This document shows positions 34,929 to 48,620 of a stretch of DNA of 64,000 bases, one piece after another. Position 1 is the stretch's first letter. The number at the start of each line of letters is the position of its first letter. The position numbers and the translations under genes were made by a program. Below the pieces are notes generated by a model. The model was not told where the DNA came from, did no database searches, and worked only from the letters and a program-made list of their open reading frames with translations. The DNA is from Inia geoffrensis (taxonomy: Eukaryota > Chordata > Mammalia > Artiodactyla > Iniidae), in assembly GCA_036417435.1 (NCBI GenBank), contig CM070905.1:66853092-66917091 (forward strand), in the 5' to 3' direction.

Positions 34929-37311
34929 GATTTCATTGCATTACCTCCTAGATAAGAGTGTCCCTACTGATCATAGAAGGGAAAGAAAGGAAAAGGTAAT
35001 TGAAACCTAGTTCTAACCAACAAGAAGGATGTTTTCTTAAACAGATCATTCTTCTCATTAGCATGGCAACTATAATATTCTATTTTTAGTGCTTTGGAAT
35101 ACTTTGCACTAAATATATTTACTTACAGCCAGTTGACTGTAGGACTTAGCATAGTTTACATTTATAGTCATGTGAATGTAATTATCTGTATTCCTGTTAA
35201 GAGTGGTGGGGAAAATTGGGTCACTGTATAATTTTAAAAATCCCTCTCCATACCCCCACTGTGTTCCTAGGAAACTCAGGAACAGAATTTGATTCTTAAT
35301 TCCACACATTATATTTTATCCGTTAAATCAGTATTTTGGATATGACAGCTTATACTTGTATGTGACTCCAGAGAGCTACAGAAACACCACTGAGTTCTTT
35401 AAATGCGTTTTGATAATCACAGTTGTGTGTATTCATGGTGCCAGTGCCTCTGGGGTTCTTTCTGATATCTTAGACCTGAAAAGCGGTAAGGACAAACAGC
35501 TTTGAGGCATTAAAAAAAAAAAAGAAAAACAGGGACATTGGTCATTTCAGGGTTAAAACCTTTTGAATTCATGCAGATCAACACAATGGTCCAGCTGGTA
35601 CTATTTTTTCACACAATCCCTTCAGTGAATAGCCTTTCCCATCCTGGGATTGATAGTTTATTTTAATAATAATTCATTCTGTCACAATGGTTATGCTATT
35701 CTTTACAATGATCACAATATTGGCATGAAATAATAGCCTGGGAAGAAGGAAACCATAAAAGCTATAGTTAAGGGTATACACATCTGCATTAAATCCTAAT
35801 CTTGTCAATATCATAAACTGAGCCCTGAATCAAATCCAAAGCTGTAAAAGTCTTCCCATTCAGTTTCCTTTGATGTCTGACTCATCATACAGTTATACAC
35901 CTGTGACACTCTTCTCTAGGTAGCTAGGATATTTCCTTAAATATGTTTAGAAACTTGTGAGTCTATTTTGAAGAGGTAGAACATAAAGTTGGGATTGGGA
36001 CAAAATCAAAGCAGAACAGATGGTTCAGAAGACACTGTTTATTTTCCTTAAGTTTTTAACCTTATTAAATAAACCAACAAAACAAAGCCCAGCATAGCAA
36101 CAGGCCTTGCATGGAATTTAGTTGAGATGACACTCCGGTTGTAGCTTGTGTCAACTGCCAAAACAGGAGAACACAGTACTAGGCAAAGCCTGATGCCCTC
36201 CAGTATCTGTACCAGTTCATCCAGTGCAGCAGAGAAGCAAGGGGAAACGCAGCCAGTTAGGAGGAAAAACCTGTGAATACCTTAAGAACAATGGCCATTC
36301 ATAAATGTGGAGAAACTGAAGCTGATATAGTAAGTCATTTTCATATCAATGTATGAAATACAATAAACAAGAGTCTTTGAAAGAAAATTAATGGGGTAGA
36401 ATGAAGTCCCATAGACGTTGTGCTGGAAAAAGTTTCTGTCATCCTGAATATGCAATAAGTGCTTACTCCCCACCGTGGGCACCAAGGTAATAACCCGTGA
36501 AAGTTACTTGGATCCCTGAGATGATTGAGATTAATCATTGGATCTCATTATTTATATCCACGTATTTCTGGTTGAAAAACATTTCAAGAGATTCTTTGAG
36601 ACCTAAATGAAAAAACCAAACCAATATATGGTTTTATTAAATTAGCTCACTCATACTAAAGCTGTAGTTCCAGTCTTGAGCGTGGGTTTATACTCATTAT
36701 GTTTTAAGCTTCTCCATTAAAAATTGTTTTACGTTATAGTTAAGACTGAAATTGTTTCTTCATACACTGTTTTTACCAAATTCCCAGTTCTTTTCCCTTT
36801 AAGATGTTGAATTTAGGATTGCATGGATTATCTTTTAAAGGCATATAAAAACATGTGCCCATTTGGTTAGAAACCCATGGAGTCTCTTTTTTGCCTTTAG
36901 AAAAACTCCCAGAAGCTTCACTTCCCTTCATCATCTGATCCCTACTTAAATGATTTCTCCCCAAGCCATTCATACCTGCTTCCATCTTAGACAGTAGACA
37001 TATCCTATAAATTGAGTCATTTTTAGACTGTGTTTTTAGACTGCTCTTTCACATCTCCGTTTCTTAGCAATTCTATCTCCTCTGCCAAAAATGTTCTTTT
37101 CTAAAAGTTCTATCTATTAGCATCACTCTAATGTTTCCATATCCAGTTAAAACGACTTGTGAAACCTTGGCCAATTTCTCAAGTTAAAATTACTCCCTTA
37201 TCTATGTTATTTTTAAAAAGGTTTGTGGCAAGAAAGGATAACTTATTTTGGTGATAAAGAGTTTACAATAGTATTAACTGAGAGCCACTTGGAGTTCATA
37301 GAACTTACATC
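34929..37311. other. No recognisable feature
   Basis: Unique-looking AT-rich sequence. 36890-37140 is pyrimidine-rich and could be a decayed L2 tail, but I see no clear words. No exon was supported. Confidence 0.35.
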
Positions 37312-37553
37312 AAAAACAGTCATGAGAGCTTCCCTGGTGGCGCAGTGGTTGAGAGTCCGCCTGCCAGTGCAGGGGACACGGGTTCGTGCCCCAGTCCGGG
37401 AAGATCCCACATGCCGTGGAGCGGCTGGGCCCGTGAGCCATGGCTGCTGAGCCTGTGCATCTGGGGCCTGTGCTCCGCAACGGGAGAGGCCACAACAGTG
37501 AGAGGCGCCGGCGTATGGCAAAAGTAAACAAACAAACAAAAAAACAGTCATGA
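37312..37553 (+). mobile_element. CHR-2-like short SINE, forward strand, perfect TSD
   Basis: The element at 37326-37539 is flanked by perfect 14-bp repeats 'aaaaacagtcatga' (37312-37325 and 37540-37553). The head 'gcttccctggtggcgcagtg' and the internal 'gggttcgtgcc' mark the tRNA-like part. The tail is CAAA-rich. It is one of the youngest insertions in the window. Frames running through it on both strands are not genes. Confidence 0.95.
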
Positions 37554-37639
37554 ATAGGTGTACTAAAATCTCTCTCCAGTTGGTGTCTTTGGGGATGTAG
37601 GAAGTAACATTAAGTGCCTGCCAGGTAAAGTACATTGCA

Positions 37640-37970
37640 CGTGTCTTCATTTCATTATAAAATAATCATCCTCATAATAACAGCAAGAGTTAAAAGTCTA
37701 CTTTTTAGACAAGAATATTGAAGAGCTGAAAATTTTTTTCGTATCAGAATTTTTAAAAGATAGTAAGCAATGTGTCGGGTTATATTCTCTGTATATTAAC
37801 TGGAGTGTGACTAATCCGTTTATAGAACCATGTTTAATAACCAGCCACGTATTTCCTTAACTTACTGGAGATGAAAGTGGTTTAATCAATGTTGGTATCA
37901 GAGTCAGGGTTCAAACCACTTTTACTTGATGCTAAAGTCTGTATTCTTTTGAGAAAATCACTCTCTCTAC
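37640..37970 (-). repeat. Possible MIR SINE, reverse strand
   Basis: 'aatcatcctcataataacag' and, further on, 'cagagtcagggttcaaacca' have the reverse MIR look, but the middle is not convincing. Confidence 0.35.
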
Positions 37971-38043
37971 AGTGAGCTGAGTCATAACAATAGTCCACGG
38001 TTAATGAACTCTGCTTCCTTTGGTCATCCGTTTTCTCGAAATT

Positions 38044-38203
38044 CCCTTTTATCTTCCTTTTATTGTTTTATTTTCTTTTTTGGTCACGCCGTGTGGGTTG
38101 TAGGATCTTGGTTCCCTGACCAGGGATCCAACCCGGGCCCTTAGCAGTGAAAGCACAGAGTTCTAACTACTGGACTGCCAGGGAATTCCCCCCTTTTATC
38201 TTC
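38044..38203 (-). mobile_element. CHRL/Bov-tA-like short tRNA-derived SINE, reverse strand
   Basis: The direct repeats 'cccttttatcttc' at 38044-38056 and 38191-38203 are perfect. Read on the minus strand, the element between them starts 'gggaattccctggcagtcca', has the promoter-like 'gggttggatccctgg', and ends in an A/T-rich tail. It is shorter than CHR-1 and lacks the CHR body units, as expected of the older tRNA-Glu-derived cetartiodactyl SINE. Confidence 0.88.
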
Positions 38204-41200
38204 ATGTTGTCTACCTTGAAGTTGTGTTTAATCCACCATTATAAATTTGAGTTTAATTTAGAGAATTTTATTGTTTGAATACTTACACATTTTCATAATC
38301 ATACAGCTATCTTACTTTCCCGACTTCCGTTTCTTGCTGTCTCTCCTGTTTTAGCTGTTATATGTAACTATTCTTTTTGTTCATTTTGTGTTTTCCTTTA
38401 TATAGCTAAGCAAATATTGACTACATGTGAATTGTTTACCAAACACATAACTAAGGATTTCAAATAAAGTCCAATGAGAATTTTATCCTTGAAGCAGTCA
38501 TGGTGAAACTAGGAGACATGTATATAAGCAAATTGAATTTTGGTTCTGATTAATGCTTAGCAAAGGTCATTTATTCAGAGATTGCTATAGCAAGGGACTC
38601 GGCCAAGTTCACTTGCATTTGCTCAACACCCAAAGGCCGAGAAGGTTGGGTAGAGGAGTTACAGTGTAAAAAGAAAAAGCTTAAGGTATACTTTGATTGC
38701 AGATTTTTGACATGGGAAAGTTGGAAAAGGGTTAACTAGAAGTGGTCATTCTTTGTGGCTAATTAGGGCAGCATACTTGGTTCTCTCTATTTCATCCTGA
38801 GGTGATTATCAAAAACTGCCAGCTTCCCTATTTTTGCCTAAGTCCTAACCACTTTGAGCTAGTTTTTTACAGAGGTCATGATTTAGCTAAACTAGACTGG
38901 TTGCTTCAGATTGTGAGCCAGAGTTCTGTTTTACTGTAGGGTCCTGTAATGTTCATTTGTAACTTCAGTCTCTGTTACAATTTAAAGACTTACAGAACGA
39001 CTGGTCTATTGGTATTTTTAGCCCACTCAATCGTGTGTGAGAGCTAGGGACATATTTTATGACAATGGAAATGGGATGTCTATGTCCCCAGAGTTCATTG
39101 TCTTACTTCACCAGCATCAGGGTGGCCTGTTCAGTGGGATTATGTAATAAACCGACAGATGATGTACAGTACTGTCTACAACACCTAAAATATTCAGGTG
39201 TGGGAACCACGGGGTGGAATTAGGTTTGGTCTTTCTTACCATCCTTCCAGTGACCCAAAAGCAGAATTTGTGTTTCCCATCCTTGCAAACTTAATCTCAG
39301 CCAGGTTAACGTTTGGTTTCGTTGACCCTTGGAAAAGTGGGTTTAGTGGATCAGTTCTTGACCCTTTTCCCTTCTGAGTATATGGTCTTGAAATGCAGTT
39401 TATGTGTACTAGAGAGAGTTGTCTGGGAGATCGAACAATTAGTGGCACTTAGTATGCATCTTCATGTTGATTCTTAATCCCTTCTGTCTCCCATCCCTTG
39501 TCTTTCAGTGTAGCTCCATGCGACTTCCCTCCCTAAGAAAGCAGTAGCACACATCTCTTTGCTCTAGGCTCTGCATTCTGTGGAAACCAGGCTATGACAG
39601 CAGGGTCGCAAGAATAACCCCTAGGCTTCTCCTTTGTTGAGTACAATTCACTGATTTGAAACGACTGAACCAAGTTTAGATATAGGACCAAACGACCATC
39701 CATTAGGTTGAACTTGATAGCTAATTTAGACATACAAAAAATACTCAGGAGGAATTTAGATATGTGTGCATAGAGCTCAGAAAAGGTCAGCATTGGCTAT
39801 AAAATAAGATGGGAGTCATTATTGTGAAGCTGTGGTGAGCATGGGTTGCCTAGGAAGAGAATGCAGGGTAATAAGATAAACAGATCTATGAGCAACCCTA
39901 GGAAATATTACATGTATTACTTGAAACGAACAACTTAAGTTGTGTGGAAGCGGAGAAGCAGCTGATGGGGTGGAACAAAAAGCAAAGCGAGGGGCTATGA
40001 AACCCACGAAGGGAGAGTAGATCACATGTGAGGTAATTGGCAACAACGTTGAGGGCTACTGCAAAGTCAAGTTCCAAAACCATCTGTTAGATGTAGAATC
40101 ATGAAGGTTTTTGGTGATACTGGAGGAGAAGTGATGTGGAAGCTATTTTCTTGAGATAAGGGATACAGAGGGAGAAAGATGTACTAGGCATTAGGAAACG
40201 GCACAGAGGAAAGAAGTAGCATAGGATGTCCTAAACTTTCCACAGCTCGGTGTTCAAATATAGAAGTAAGGCGGAATGAAGAAATGCTACCCATGGACAC
40301 CAGCTTTGTCTAAGAATACACTTTGTATTATTATGAAACTTCTTACAGCATGGGGTATGGAGAAAAAAGTTTGTTTTTTTTTCTAACCTGGAAAACATCT
40401 AGTGTAGTAGTTTTGGAATAGCCTAGATAAATAAGGAAGTAAATAAGTTTGTTTTATTTAAGGAAGTAATTTAAAGGTATATGAAAATGGGTGTTTGTGT
40501 GCCTGCGTGCGTTTTACTAGAGAAAACAGACATTTATCCAATTTTAAAAGAGGTCCAAACCCCCAGAAGATAAAGAACCATTTACATAGACTCTATTACA
40601 GAATCTCTGTTGGCGAAAGATTCATTGCTTTTAGACATTTTAAAATTACTGAACAAAAATGCAAGACTGTAGTTATAATCTCAAATATGTTCACGTAAGT
40701 CTGAAGTGTGGGAAATCATGCAGATTCTGATAGGGGATAGATAATTACAAGCAGCATGCAGAATATAATTTTAGGTGTAAATGCCAAGAACTGGGAGAAG
40801 CATGAACAAATGAGGGATCTAAAAAGGAAATTAATTGAAAGGAATCAGTGTGCTTGAAATAGCAGGTTAGGTTCTTTCTCCCAGAGCAATTTGTAGAGGA
40901 ACAGTAAAGCATCAATCTAGTGAATGGTTAATTATATCTGAAAACTAAAAATCTATATATCAGTAAAAAAGCAGGTTATTTCCTTGGCCTGGAATGATCT
41001 ATATCGTCCTCAACCTATTGCCTGTGGTTAACATGAGAAGTGGCCGAAAAAATGGTAATTTGAGAGTTATCATAATAAGAAATACAACGAACTTCCAAAA
41101 TCAAAAACCTTTTTCCTATGTAAACTCAGGTTTGTAAATATTATCAAATTTAAAAACTGCCAAACATTATCTATAATTTCCTGTTGTATTCCATTTGAAA

Positions 41201-43994
41201 TAGATGCTTAATGTATCTCCAAAGAGTAAACATCAATGGACTATTATCCGTTGCTAGGAAATTCACAGACAGTAGGGTTCCATGTTTGATCAGTGACTTT
41301 GTTTTGTCACTTTCTTTCACATGTTTAGCTCACTTGAGCCAGATTGTAGTTCCTAGAATAGGAGTTTGAATCAAATGCAAGATGCAGGCTTAGCTTTAAA
41401 CCTGTTGCTTACCTCTTCTTAGTCGTCTATCAGTTCTGTTCTAATTGGTTTCGATTTATTGACCAAACCCTTCCCAATGCTGTCTCATTTTTGCCCTATT
41501 TCTTTTTCTTTAGCTCTCCGGGCTCCTCTACATTCTTCCTGCTATTGAGCTTGGAGGTTCCCTTTTAACTTTTGGACTCTAATTTGTGACTCTATTATGA
41601 ATCTCTGAGGAGAAGTGACTTGCATGTTTTCAGCCATCGTCCCATACTTACAGTATGCCTAAAACGGCACCCCTAGTTGTAAGATCTCATCTTCTTTTCA
41701 AGTTTTCTTCTTCAGTCACCTCCAATTCAACCTCCTTTGTTAGTCCCTTTGCTGCCTACTTTAGTATGTTGGTTCTAAAATCGTAATTTTCTCCCACTTA
41801 CTGCTTCATATTATTTCATGTTATAATCCACTTGCTAATCATAAAAATTAGTTATCTCTTATTCCTGACTCTATCTCTCCTTTCTACTAGTATTTGTTAT
41901 TTATACAACATCTTTCTTTACACAGTATCTCTCAGAATTCAAATTTAACCCCTTTAAGAAAAAAGAAGATACCTCTTTTGTCATTCCTTCATGTTTACTG
42001 AAACAGGGCTCTGCAAGTCACAGAGGCTCAATAAATACAGCAGCTATCATTCATTAATAACCCATTCTCATTTTCCAAATCTGATTGGATTTTGATTGAT
42101 AAGATTTGATTTTGCCTGCAGAGAATACTTGTGGGGTTTATAATTTTACAGAAATGTAAGAATACTAATTTCTAAACTAAAATATATCTCTTCCTGATAT
42201 ATTGTTAAAACTGAATTATTGAGTGGGAATTCTTATGGGCCAGAAGTGGAATAATTTCAACAGCAGTTTGAAAGGATGTTTGTAGGAAGTAAACAGCTAG
42301 AATGAGGCCTGAGAAGGAAGCAGCTCTCATGAGTTAAACAAGTTGTACATGCCCATGTGTCGTGTATTATTTTATTTAAAAGAAGTGTATTTATATTGAA
42401 TGTTAATTATAATAGGAAGAGTTACGTGTGTATAAAGTATTGCCTTTATTTTGGAAAGGAGAGAGAGAGGTAGGGGAGGTGGAAGCGAGGATATAGATGT
42501 GAAGAAAATTAAGCCACTGACTTTGTGTTTGCCAAAATGTGTAAGTTGAGAGGTTTTCCCTCAAAAAAATGTGTTACCATCACAGACGTGCTATATTTTC
42601 TGCCACATCTTTAAGATACTTGCAATAAATATATGCCTGATAAGCGTTCTGAGAAATTAATTTGTAGGCTATATTGTAATTTTTATTATATACAAAATCT
42701 ATGTTTTTGTAATAGATGAGATTTTAAAAATGTTATCCCTGAACTCTGACAAATCTCAGATATATAGCAAGGCATTCTCCTGAAAGCCTATTACTGTGAA
42801 ATAATGTATTCAGACAACTTGCTTTTAGTTTAAAAAAAATTAAATTAATAAAATCAGATTTAAATATGTTAGTGTCATCTGTACTACTTGAATTTAAATA
42901 TATATACTATCACTAAAAGCAGCATTATTACTGCAAAGTTGGTATTTTTTGTTAAATATTGAATCCTTTGGGAAGTGTAATAGTGAGGAAAAAAGTTTCA
43001 TTTTATTTCCTCAATACATAGAAGCCAGAGCAAACATTTTTCTTAATATTTAGGAAAAAACTTATGCTAATCATATTTGCCTACCGACTGGATAATACAT
43101 AAATAATTGTGTCTCACAACCTGGGAGAAAGAGGAAAAAATATTTTTCATCAAATGTGGTTTTGAAATCCTTTGTCTGCTTACTGTTCCACAAGTATTAA
43201 CCATCTCCTTAGAGCTCTGTAACACAAAATATAGTTGTCTCTTTAGAACTCTGTAGCACAGACAAGCTAATTAAATAACTACTTTAGAGTTAAAAGAATC
43301 TGGAAATACTACTGAAATCCATTATGTGTAATCATTTATAAACTTTTTATAGTGCGTCAAATTGCTGTTTTGTTTCCATAGAGGATACTTTGGATGATCC
43401 TTAAGAAAATTCCAACGTGGGATCAAAACATTTTTACATCTCTAATGAAATATATTTTTGTAAACGATCAAGAGGCCAATAAAAAAAAAAACAAGGCCAT
43501 CATTCTTTAATGATGCCAACTTCCATCAATGTGCTCTTGCCTGCAAGATAGCTCCACGTGTACACTGAAAGGAATTAAATTAGGACCATATGCGAATCCT
43601 CCACTTGAAACATTATTTATATGCTTGTCTCTATTGTCTATTTGGGGAAATAACTTTCTTTTTGTTTCCCTAATAAGGTAAAAGAAAGGCTTCATGAGAG
43701 CAAGGTCTAGGAGCTTTGCTTCTTGTATTAGCTTAATGTAAGTCAAGGCATGAGAAGTTCATTATGAAAGGGACACCCGTCTGTTTGATGCATAGGGAGT
43801 CTGTTAGCCCTGCATGGCATTCTCAGTGATGAACCTGGAAAGCACTCTGTTATTGTCTGCCTCAAGCCTGGAGAAGGCACCCCTCTAGCTCTGGGGACTA
43901 GGTTATTTGGATGATTGAGTTACAGCAGAGAGCATAATAGCTAAATGTAATTTGGACGTTGGATTTGTATAAGAAATAGTCTGGTGAGAGCCTT
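38204..43994. other. Repeat-poor region with no recognisable gene
   Basis: Nearly 6 kb without a repeat I can name with confidence. Parts of 39840-40260 (purine-rich) and 41400-42050 (pyrimidine-rich, with 'gaggctcaataaatacag' near 42026) may be very old L2 remnants. All frames are short and featureless. I find no splice-site pair enclosing a coherent frame. Confidence 0.35.
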
Positions 43995-44073
43995 TATCTC
44001 TCTGTCTCTCCCTGTCTCTCCCTTTCTCTCTCACACAGACAGACACACACGCTTTCTCTTTCTCTTTCTCTCC
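43995..44073. repeat. CT/CA-rich low-complexity tract
   Basis: TCTC, CCTGTCTCTC and CACACAGA units in succession. Confidence 0.9.
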
Positions 44074-45801
44074 TGTGGTCTAGAAATTTCTATTACAAAA
44101 CAAATAATTTACAGTCTAACTCAGCAGGTGAAGCATGCCTAATCCTGGGACATCGTAAAGCAGCAGAGCAAGTGAGCCTGTGGATTATTTTGCTCAGAAG
44201 TCCAAAAAAAATGCATACTGGAAAAATATTTTCACTTTCTAAACATTTTTAAAATGTTTATGTCAATACAACATTAAATCCAAGAGTTGGTGAATTACCC
44301 AAAGGTGTTTTATGGTAACAAAATATTTCAGTGTGATCCTGGTACTTTTGTAGTGAACTGTGGTTTCCTGCCCCCCACCCTTTTTTTTTCTTTCCATTTT
44401 TCTGTAGGATGTTCCAAATAGCAGACAGAATGGATCTCAATGGTGTTTAGGTCAGCTAGACTGACAAGAAGAACCATGGTGAAACTAAGCTCAAGTAGGG
44501 ACTTTTGCAATCTGAAGGCCGTTCTTTTTCAGCTCATTGAGTGTTTTAGTCATTTACTAGCCCTGTGTTGATGAATGAGTTCCAATACTATCCTGAGTCC
44601 TATATTTGGTAGACTTGGCATTGAACACTTAGGAGGAAGTAGGCGTGGACATGGTTAGGGCCAGTGACTTCTGAGGTTGGCAGCACGGTGCTAGCCTCTC
44701 GTCTACCCATTCAGTTACTGAGTGTGTCTTGGCTTGGAGCTTGCTACTCTTTGGGAGTCTTTTGTCTCCTGTGGTTTGAGCGGTGAGCTACTGGGAAAAG
44801 GAGATTGACTTTCCTGCCCCAGCCAGGGCACATGTTAGCTGGATGCCTGGTTAAAAAGAGAACCCTGCAGCTGATGGGCCTGGAACACACAGTTGCAGTG
44901 CAGAGCTGCCAGTGTGCCTGTGAAGTGTCTCCCAGTGAACAAATAGGAAACACCATGACAGTTTGAGAGAAACTGCAAAAAAGGGGAAAGCAGTTTATAT
45001 TTCAGTGCCTTTGGGATTTTTTCATGCCCCTTGAGCAAGAAACCCTGTATTTTCATTTTGCACTTAGAGCCACAAATTATGTAACCAGCCATGGGCATGG
45101 TTGTCAAGTTTCAAGCATGGTTTTACACTTAATATCTTTGTTGAATATTAGGTAACAATAGTAACACCAGATTTACCCAAACCTTTAACACTTCCTTGTC
45201 CACGTCGTTCAGTCCAGAGTATAAATAAGAACTATGGTGCATAGAGGAGGAAGATATAGTTAAAGTGGAGAAAGAAGTGATCAACAGTGACATGACACAG
45301 AGTGAGGGGATGGCAGTAACTGGCCCACCATGGAGTTGACCTATTTGGCTAATACTGGAGGGACATGGATAAGGGAGGGTGGAGAGCCAAGGGCCAAGTC
45401 TCCAGTCAGATTCACAATGGGGTGTTATGAAAACGTTTTTGTTGTCCAGGGGCAGGTTGCCCTGCTCTGCATAAATATTCCTTGGAAAATCGTCCACCAT
45501 AGGAAAAAGAGAGTGAGGGTTATATGAGGGAGGTACTTGGCATCAACAGTAATGTGTATAAATAGGAGGAATACTTACGGAGGAATATACAATAATGTTA
45601 GTGAAAGGTCTGGGATTGGAAAATGGAATAATCTTTTCCTTTGGCTGGTGACATTTTCACATTTTGTTAGGCCATCATTTGGGGTGGACCTTCACATCTG
45701 GTAAGGCAAAGAAAGAATTATAGAAATGAGAAACCACCTGAGGACTGGGTTACACTGATTAGGCTTGAACACTATCATTATAAAATATATTTCCTAAAAC
45801 C
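44074..45801. other. No recognisable feature
   Basis: The minus-strand frames at 44744-45107 and 45129-45500 (up to 123 codons) show no domain or splice context and are not called. Confidence 0.35.
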
Positions 45802-45827
45802 GTGTGTGTGTGTGTGTGTGTGTGTGT
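45802..45827. repeat. (GT)13 microsatellite
   Basis: Thirteen uninterrupted GT units. Confidence 0.95.
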
Positions 45828-46324
45828 AATAGTGATTGGAATAGGTATCTTGAAAGGGAAGGGATTATGTTGTATTCATTATAGTGTTGCCCAACACAAA
45901 TGCAAGGAGACTGGTTTTGAAATCTCATAAAAACTTTATGGACCCCAAGCATTTTGGGGTATTGTTTGTTTTTTTTTTAGAAGAGGAGACCCCTGAGCTT
46001 CTTGGCTTCCTGGACTGCTTGCTCGCTAAATATGTCTTTCTCCATCTCTCTGTCATAGGAGAGACTTGAATAAGGATATTTTTATTTAAGCAGTATTTTA
46101 ATACTTCTGCTTATATTTTGAATCAAAGTCTCCTTTTTAATGCTTTATTTTTGAATGATTGATATATCTGTACCTAATTAGAATTTGGGAGATTTTAAGA
46201 TCCTACAGATAATAAACCTTCAAATATATTTGTTGAATGTAAATAAATATGCAAAAAACCCCACCGTGCTGTTAACCCCAATTAAAATGGGAGGTATCAA
46301 ATTAGATTTCAGTTACTGATAATG
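45828..46324. other. No recognisable feature
   Basis: AT-rich sequence with no supported feature. Confidence 0.4.
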
Positions 46325-46555
46325 AGGACAAGCTTTGTTTGTTTGTTTGTTTGTTTGCGGTACACGGGCCTCTCACTGCTGCGGCCTCTCCCGTTGCGGA
46401 GCACAGGCTTCCGGACGTGCAGGCTCAGCGGCCATGGCTCACGGGCCCAGCCGCTCCGCGGCATGTGGGATCTTCCTGGACCGGGGCGTGAACCTGCGTC
46501 CCCTGCATCGGCAGGCGGACTCTCGACCACTGCACCACCAGGGAAGCCAGGACAA
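46325..46555 (-). mobile_element. CHR-2-like short SINE, reverse strand
   Basis: Read on the minus strand the element starts 'ggcttccctggtggtgcag', is CpG-rich, and ends in a CAAA-type tail (GTTT units at 46337-46357 on the plus strand). A short direct repeat 'aggacaa' lies at both ends (46325-46331 and 46549-46555). Confidence 0.92.
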
Positions 46556-47705
46556 CAATTTTTTAAAGTGTAAATTTTAAACATAAGTCATTTAATATAC
46601 TAATAGATAGAGAAATGTGTTTGTTTGACTTGTTTTACCTAAGATAAAACATGACCACTCTATATATATGATATTGTAAGGTTTAGCCTACAATGAAAGC
46701 TACTTTTTTTTTTTTTTTTTTTTTTTGGTTTTTAAATCAGTACGTGTCTTCAGAAGGACTAATACTTCATGCCGTTAGATTGGGTACCTCCAGTTTCTAG
46801 ATGTTTCTTAAGCCTGTATTTAGGCTTACAATACTCAATAGTAGGAAAATAAGAACAACTTTCATTCCGTGACTTTTTAAAAACTCAACAATATGTGCTG
46901 GGAAAAGTACACATTGGTTGAATTCATGTTCTGAGTATAGAACTGACAGATTTTGATAGGGGAGGAATGAAGGAACTGGGCAGGTAGAATTTTGACCCAA
47001 AAAGGAAGAAAGGGTAGAGAAAGACAGTAAAAGTAACTGAAGACAAACTGCCTACTGTCTAATTTCCCCCCTGACTCCTAAATTCAGCAAGTCAGGTGAC
47101 AAGTCTTTAATGGAATATTCATTCGTATCCTTATGAGACAAAATATTATAATCCACCAGGGGCCCTCTTAATCACTACCTGATATAGTTTGTGAAGGAAA
47201 TCCTCTAATCTCTCTCAAAAGGACTAGAAGGAATAAAATAACCCACCAAGTCCACCTTGAGATTAGTGGTCTTTTACTTTTTAATTAAACATGTCTTGTA
47301 GAGTGAGATTATGTGAACCTCCTCAGTTAAAATGATCACATAGTACTTGATGAGGTAATGAATGACTTTAATATCCCACAAAGCACTCATACATTCAAAT
47401 CCTTAGGCTGCTTATGAACTTCTGGCTTAGTAACAGGAGTCTCAGGACATGCCTGATAGTGATTCACATCTCTGAGGAGTTATAAAAAACAAAGCAAATT
47501 TTATGGAAGTCTTGGATCTATTGCTTTTCTCACTCTGTAGATCTAGGGTTCTCACACTCTGGTCTACAAATATGCTTCAGCAAGTCAATAAACACCCTGG
47601 AAATGTGCAGTATTTGGGGTGCATACACTTGTGCTTTGGGAAACTGTATAGATTTCATCAGCCACTTACAGGGATTCGTAACTAAAACTTTCAGATCTAC
47701 TGCAG
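46556..47705. other. No recognisable feature
   Basis: Includes a T-run of 23 at about 46704-46726. No gene or named repeat was seen. Confidence 0.4.
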
Positions 47706-47952
47706 CAGAGTTTCACGGTCTAGTACTACGGATATTTTGAGCCAGGTAACTCTTTTTTTTTTTTTTTTTTTTTTGTGGTGCGTGCCGTCCTGGACCTTGT
47801 CAGTCGGTAGGATGGTTAGCTAGGTCCGTGGCCTCTAAACATTAGTTGTCGATAGCAACTTTTTCTTTATGCACCAGTGTTGGCAACCAAAAATATCTCC
47901 AGATGTGGCCAAATGTTACCCCCGGGGCAAAGTCATCCCATGTACTACACTG
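47706..47952 (-). mobile_element. MER20-like hAT DNA transposon with expanded T-run
   Basis: The start 'cagagtttcacgg', the words 'ggatattttgagccaggtaa', 'gtggcctctaaacattag' and 'ggcaaccaaaaatatctcc', and the end 'tactacactg' are in reverse MER20 order. A run of about 22 T at 47753-47774 sits where the consensus has only a short 'tttgttg'. The 8-bp flanks are not clearly duplicated. Confidence 0.75.
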
Positions 47953-48184
47953 AAGTACAGATAGTGCGTGGAGGGTTTTTGGTTTATTTGTTTTTAACTA
48001 GCCTGTAAAATTTGGTTCAATTCTTACTGCATCTGATTATATGTATAATTCCGGCAAGCAGCTCTATTAATCTCTAAAGCAAGCATAGTTAAAAAGCAAC
48101 CTTTTCTTGTCTTTTGCCTTGGAGTAGAAGAGAAAGCAAGCACAATCATTATGGCCTACCCAGGTGAGCCCTGGATTATGAAGT
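47953..48184. other. No recognisable feature
   Basis: Short AT-rich interval. Confidence 0.4.
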
Positions 48185-48335
48185 ACTCAATTTTGAGACC
48201 AAAGACTGGGATTTTGGTCTTAGCCCCACCATTTTTAGCTGCGTGACATTGAGAATCTCCCGGCTGGGCCTTAGCGTCCTCATCTGTGACAGATTATTAA
48301 TATTAACTAAACCTATTTGTGTAGAGTGTTTGAGC
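48185..48335 (+). repeat. MIR SINE fragment, forward strand
   Basis: 'agctgcgtgacattgagaat', 'ctgggccttagcgtcctcat' and 'ctgtgacagattattaat' follow the MIR core order. Confidence 0.7.
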
Positions 48336-48620
48336 ATCACATGTGATTCTGGATGTGAACACACTCTATACGCTGTACAGTGCTGTTTAAATATAAGGTG
48401 GTGTCATCAAAAAGCTGCAGAAAGTGGCAGAAAAGGTGAATTGTGTTCTTCAATAAACATTCATGGAGGGAACCCCAAAGTAGAGTGTATCCACTTCTCG
48501 ATGTGCTCAAAATGATCCATTTACTGACAAGTATACTCATTTTATCTCATCCTTTTGAATTTTGCTTTTGTGTATGTTTTGTAATACTAAAATGTGTTAA
48601 TACAATTTCACAAATATATA

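Noticed and set aside
45129..45500. 123-codon minus-strand frame that might be an exon
   Set aside because: No recognisable domain and no coherent acceptor and donor around it.
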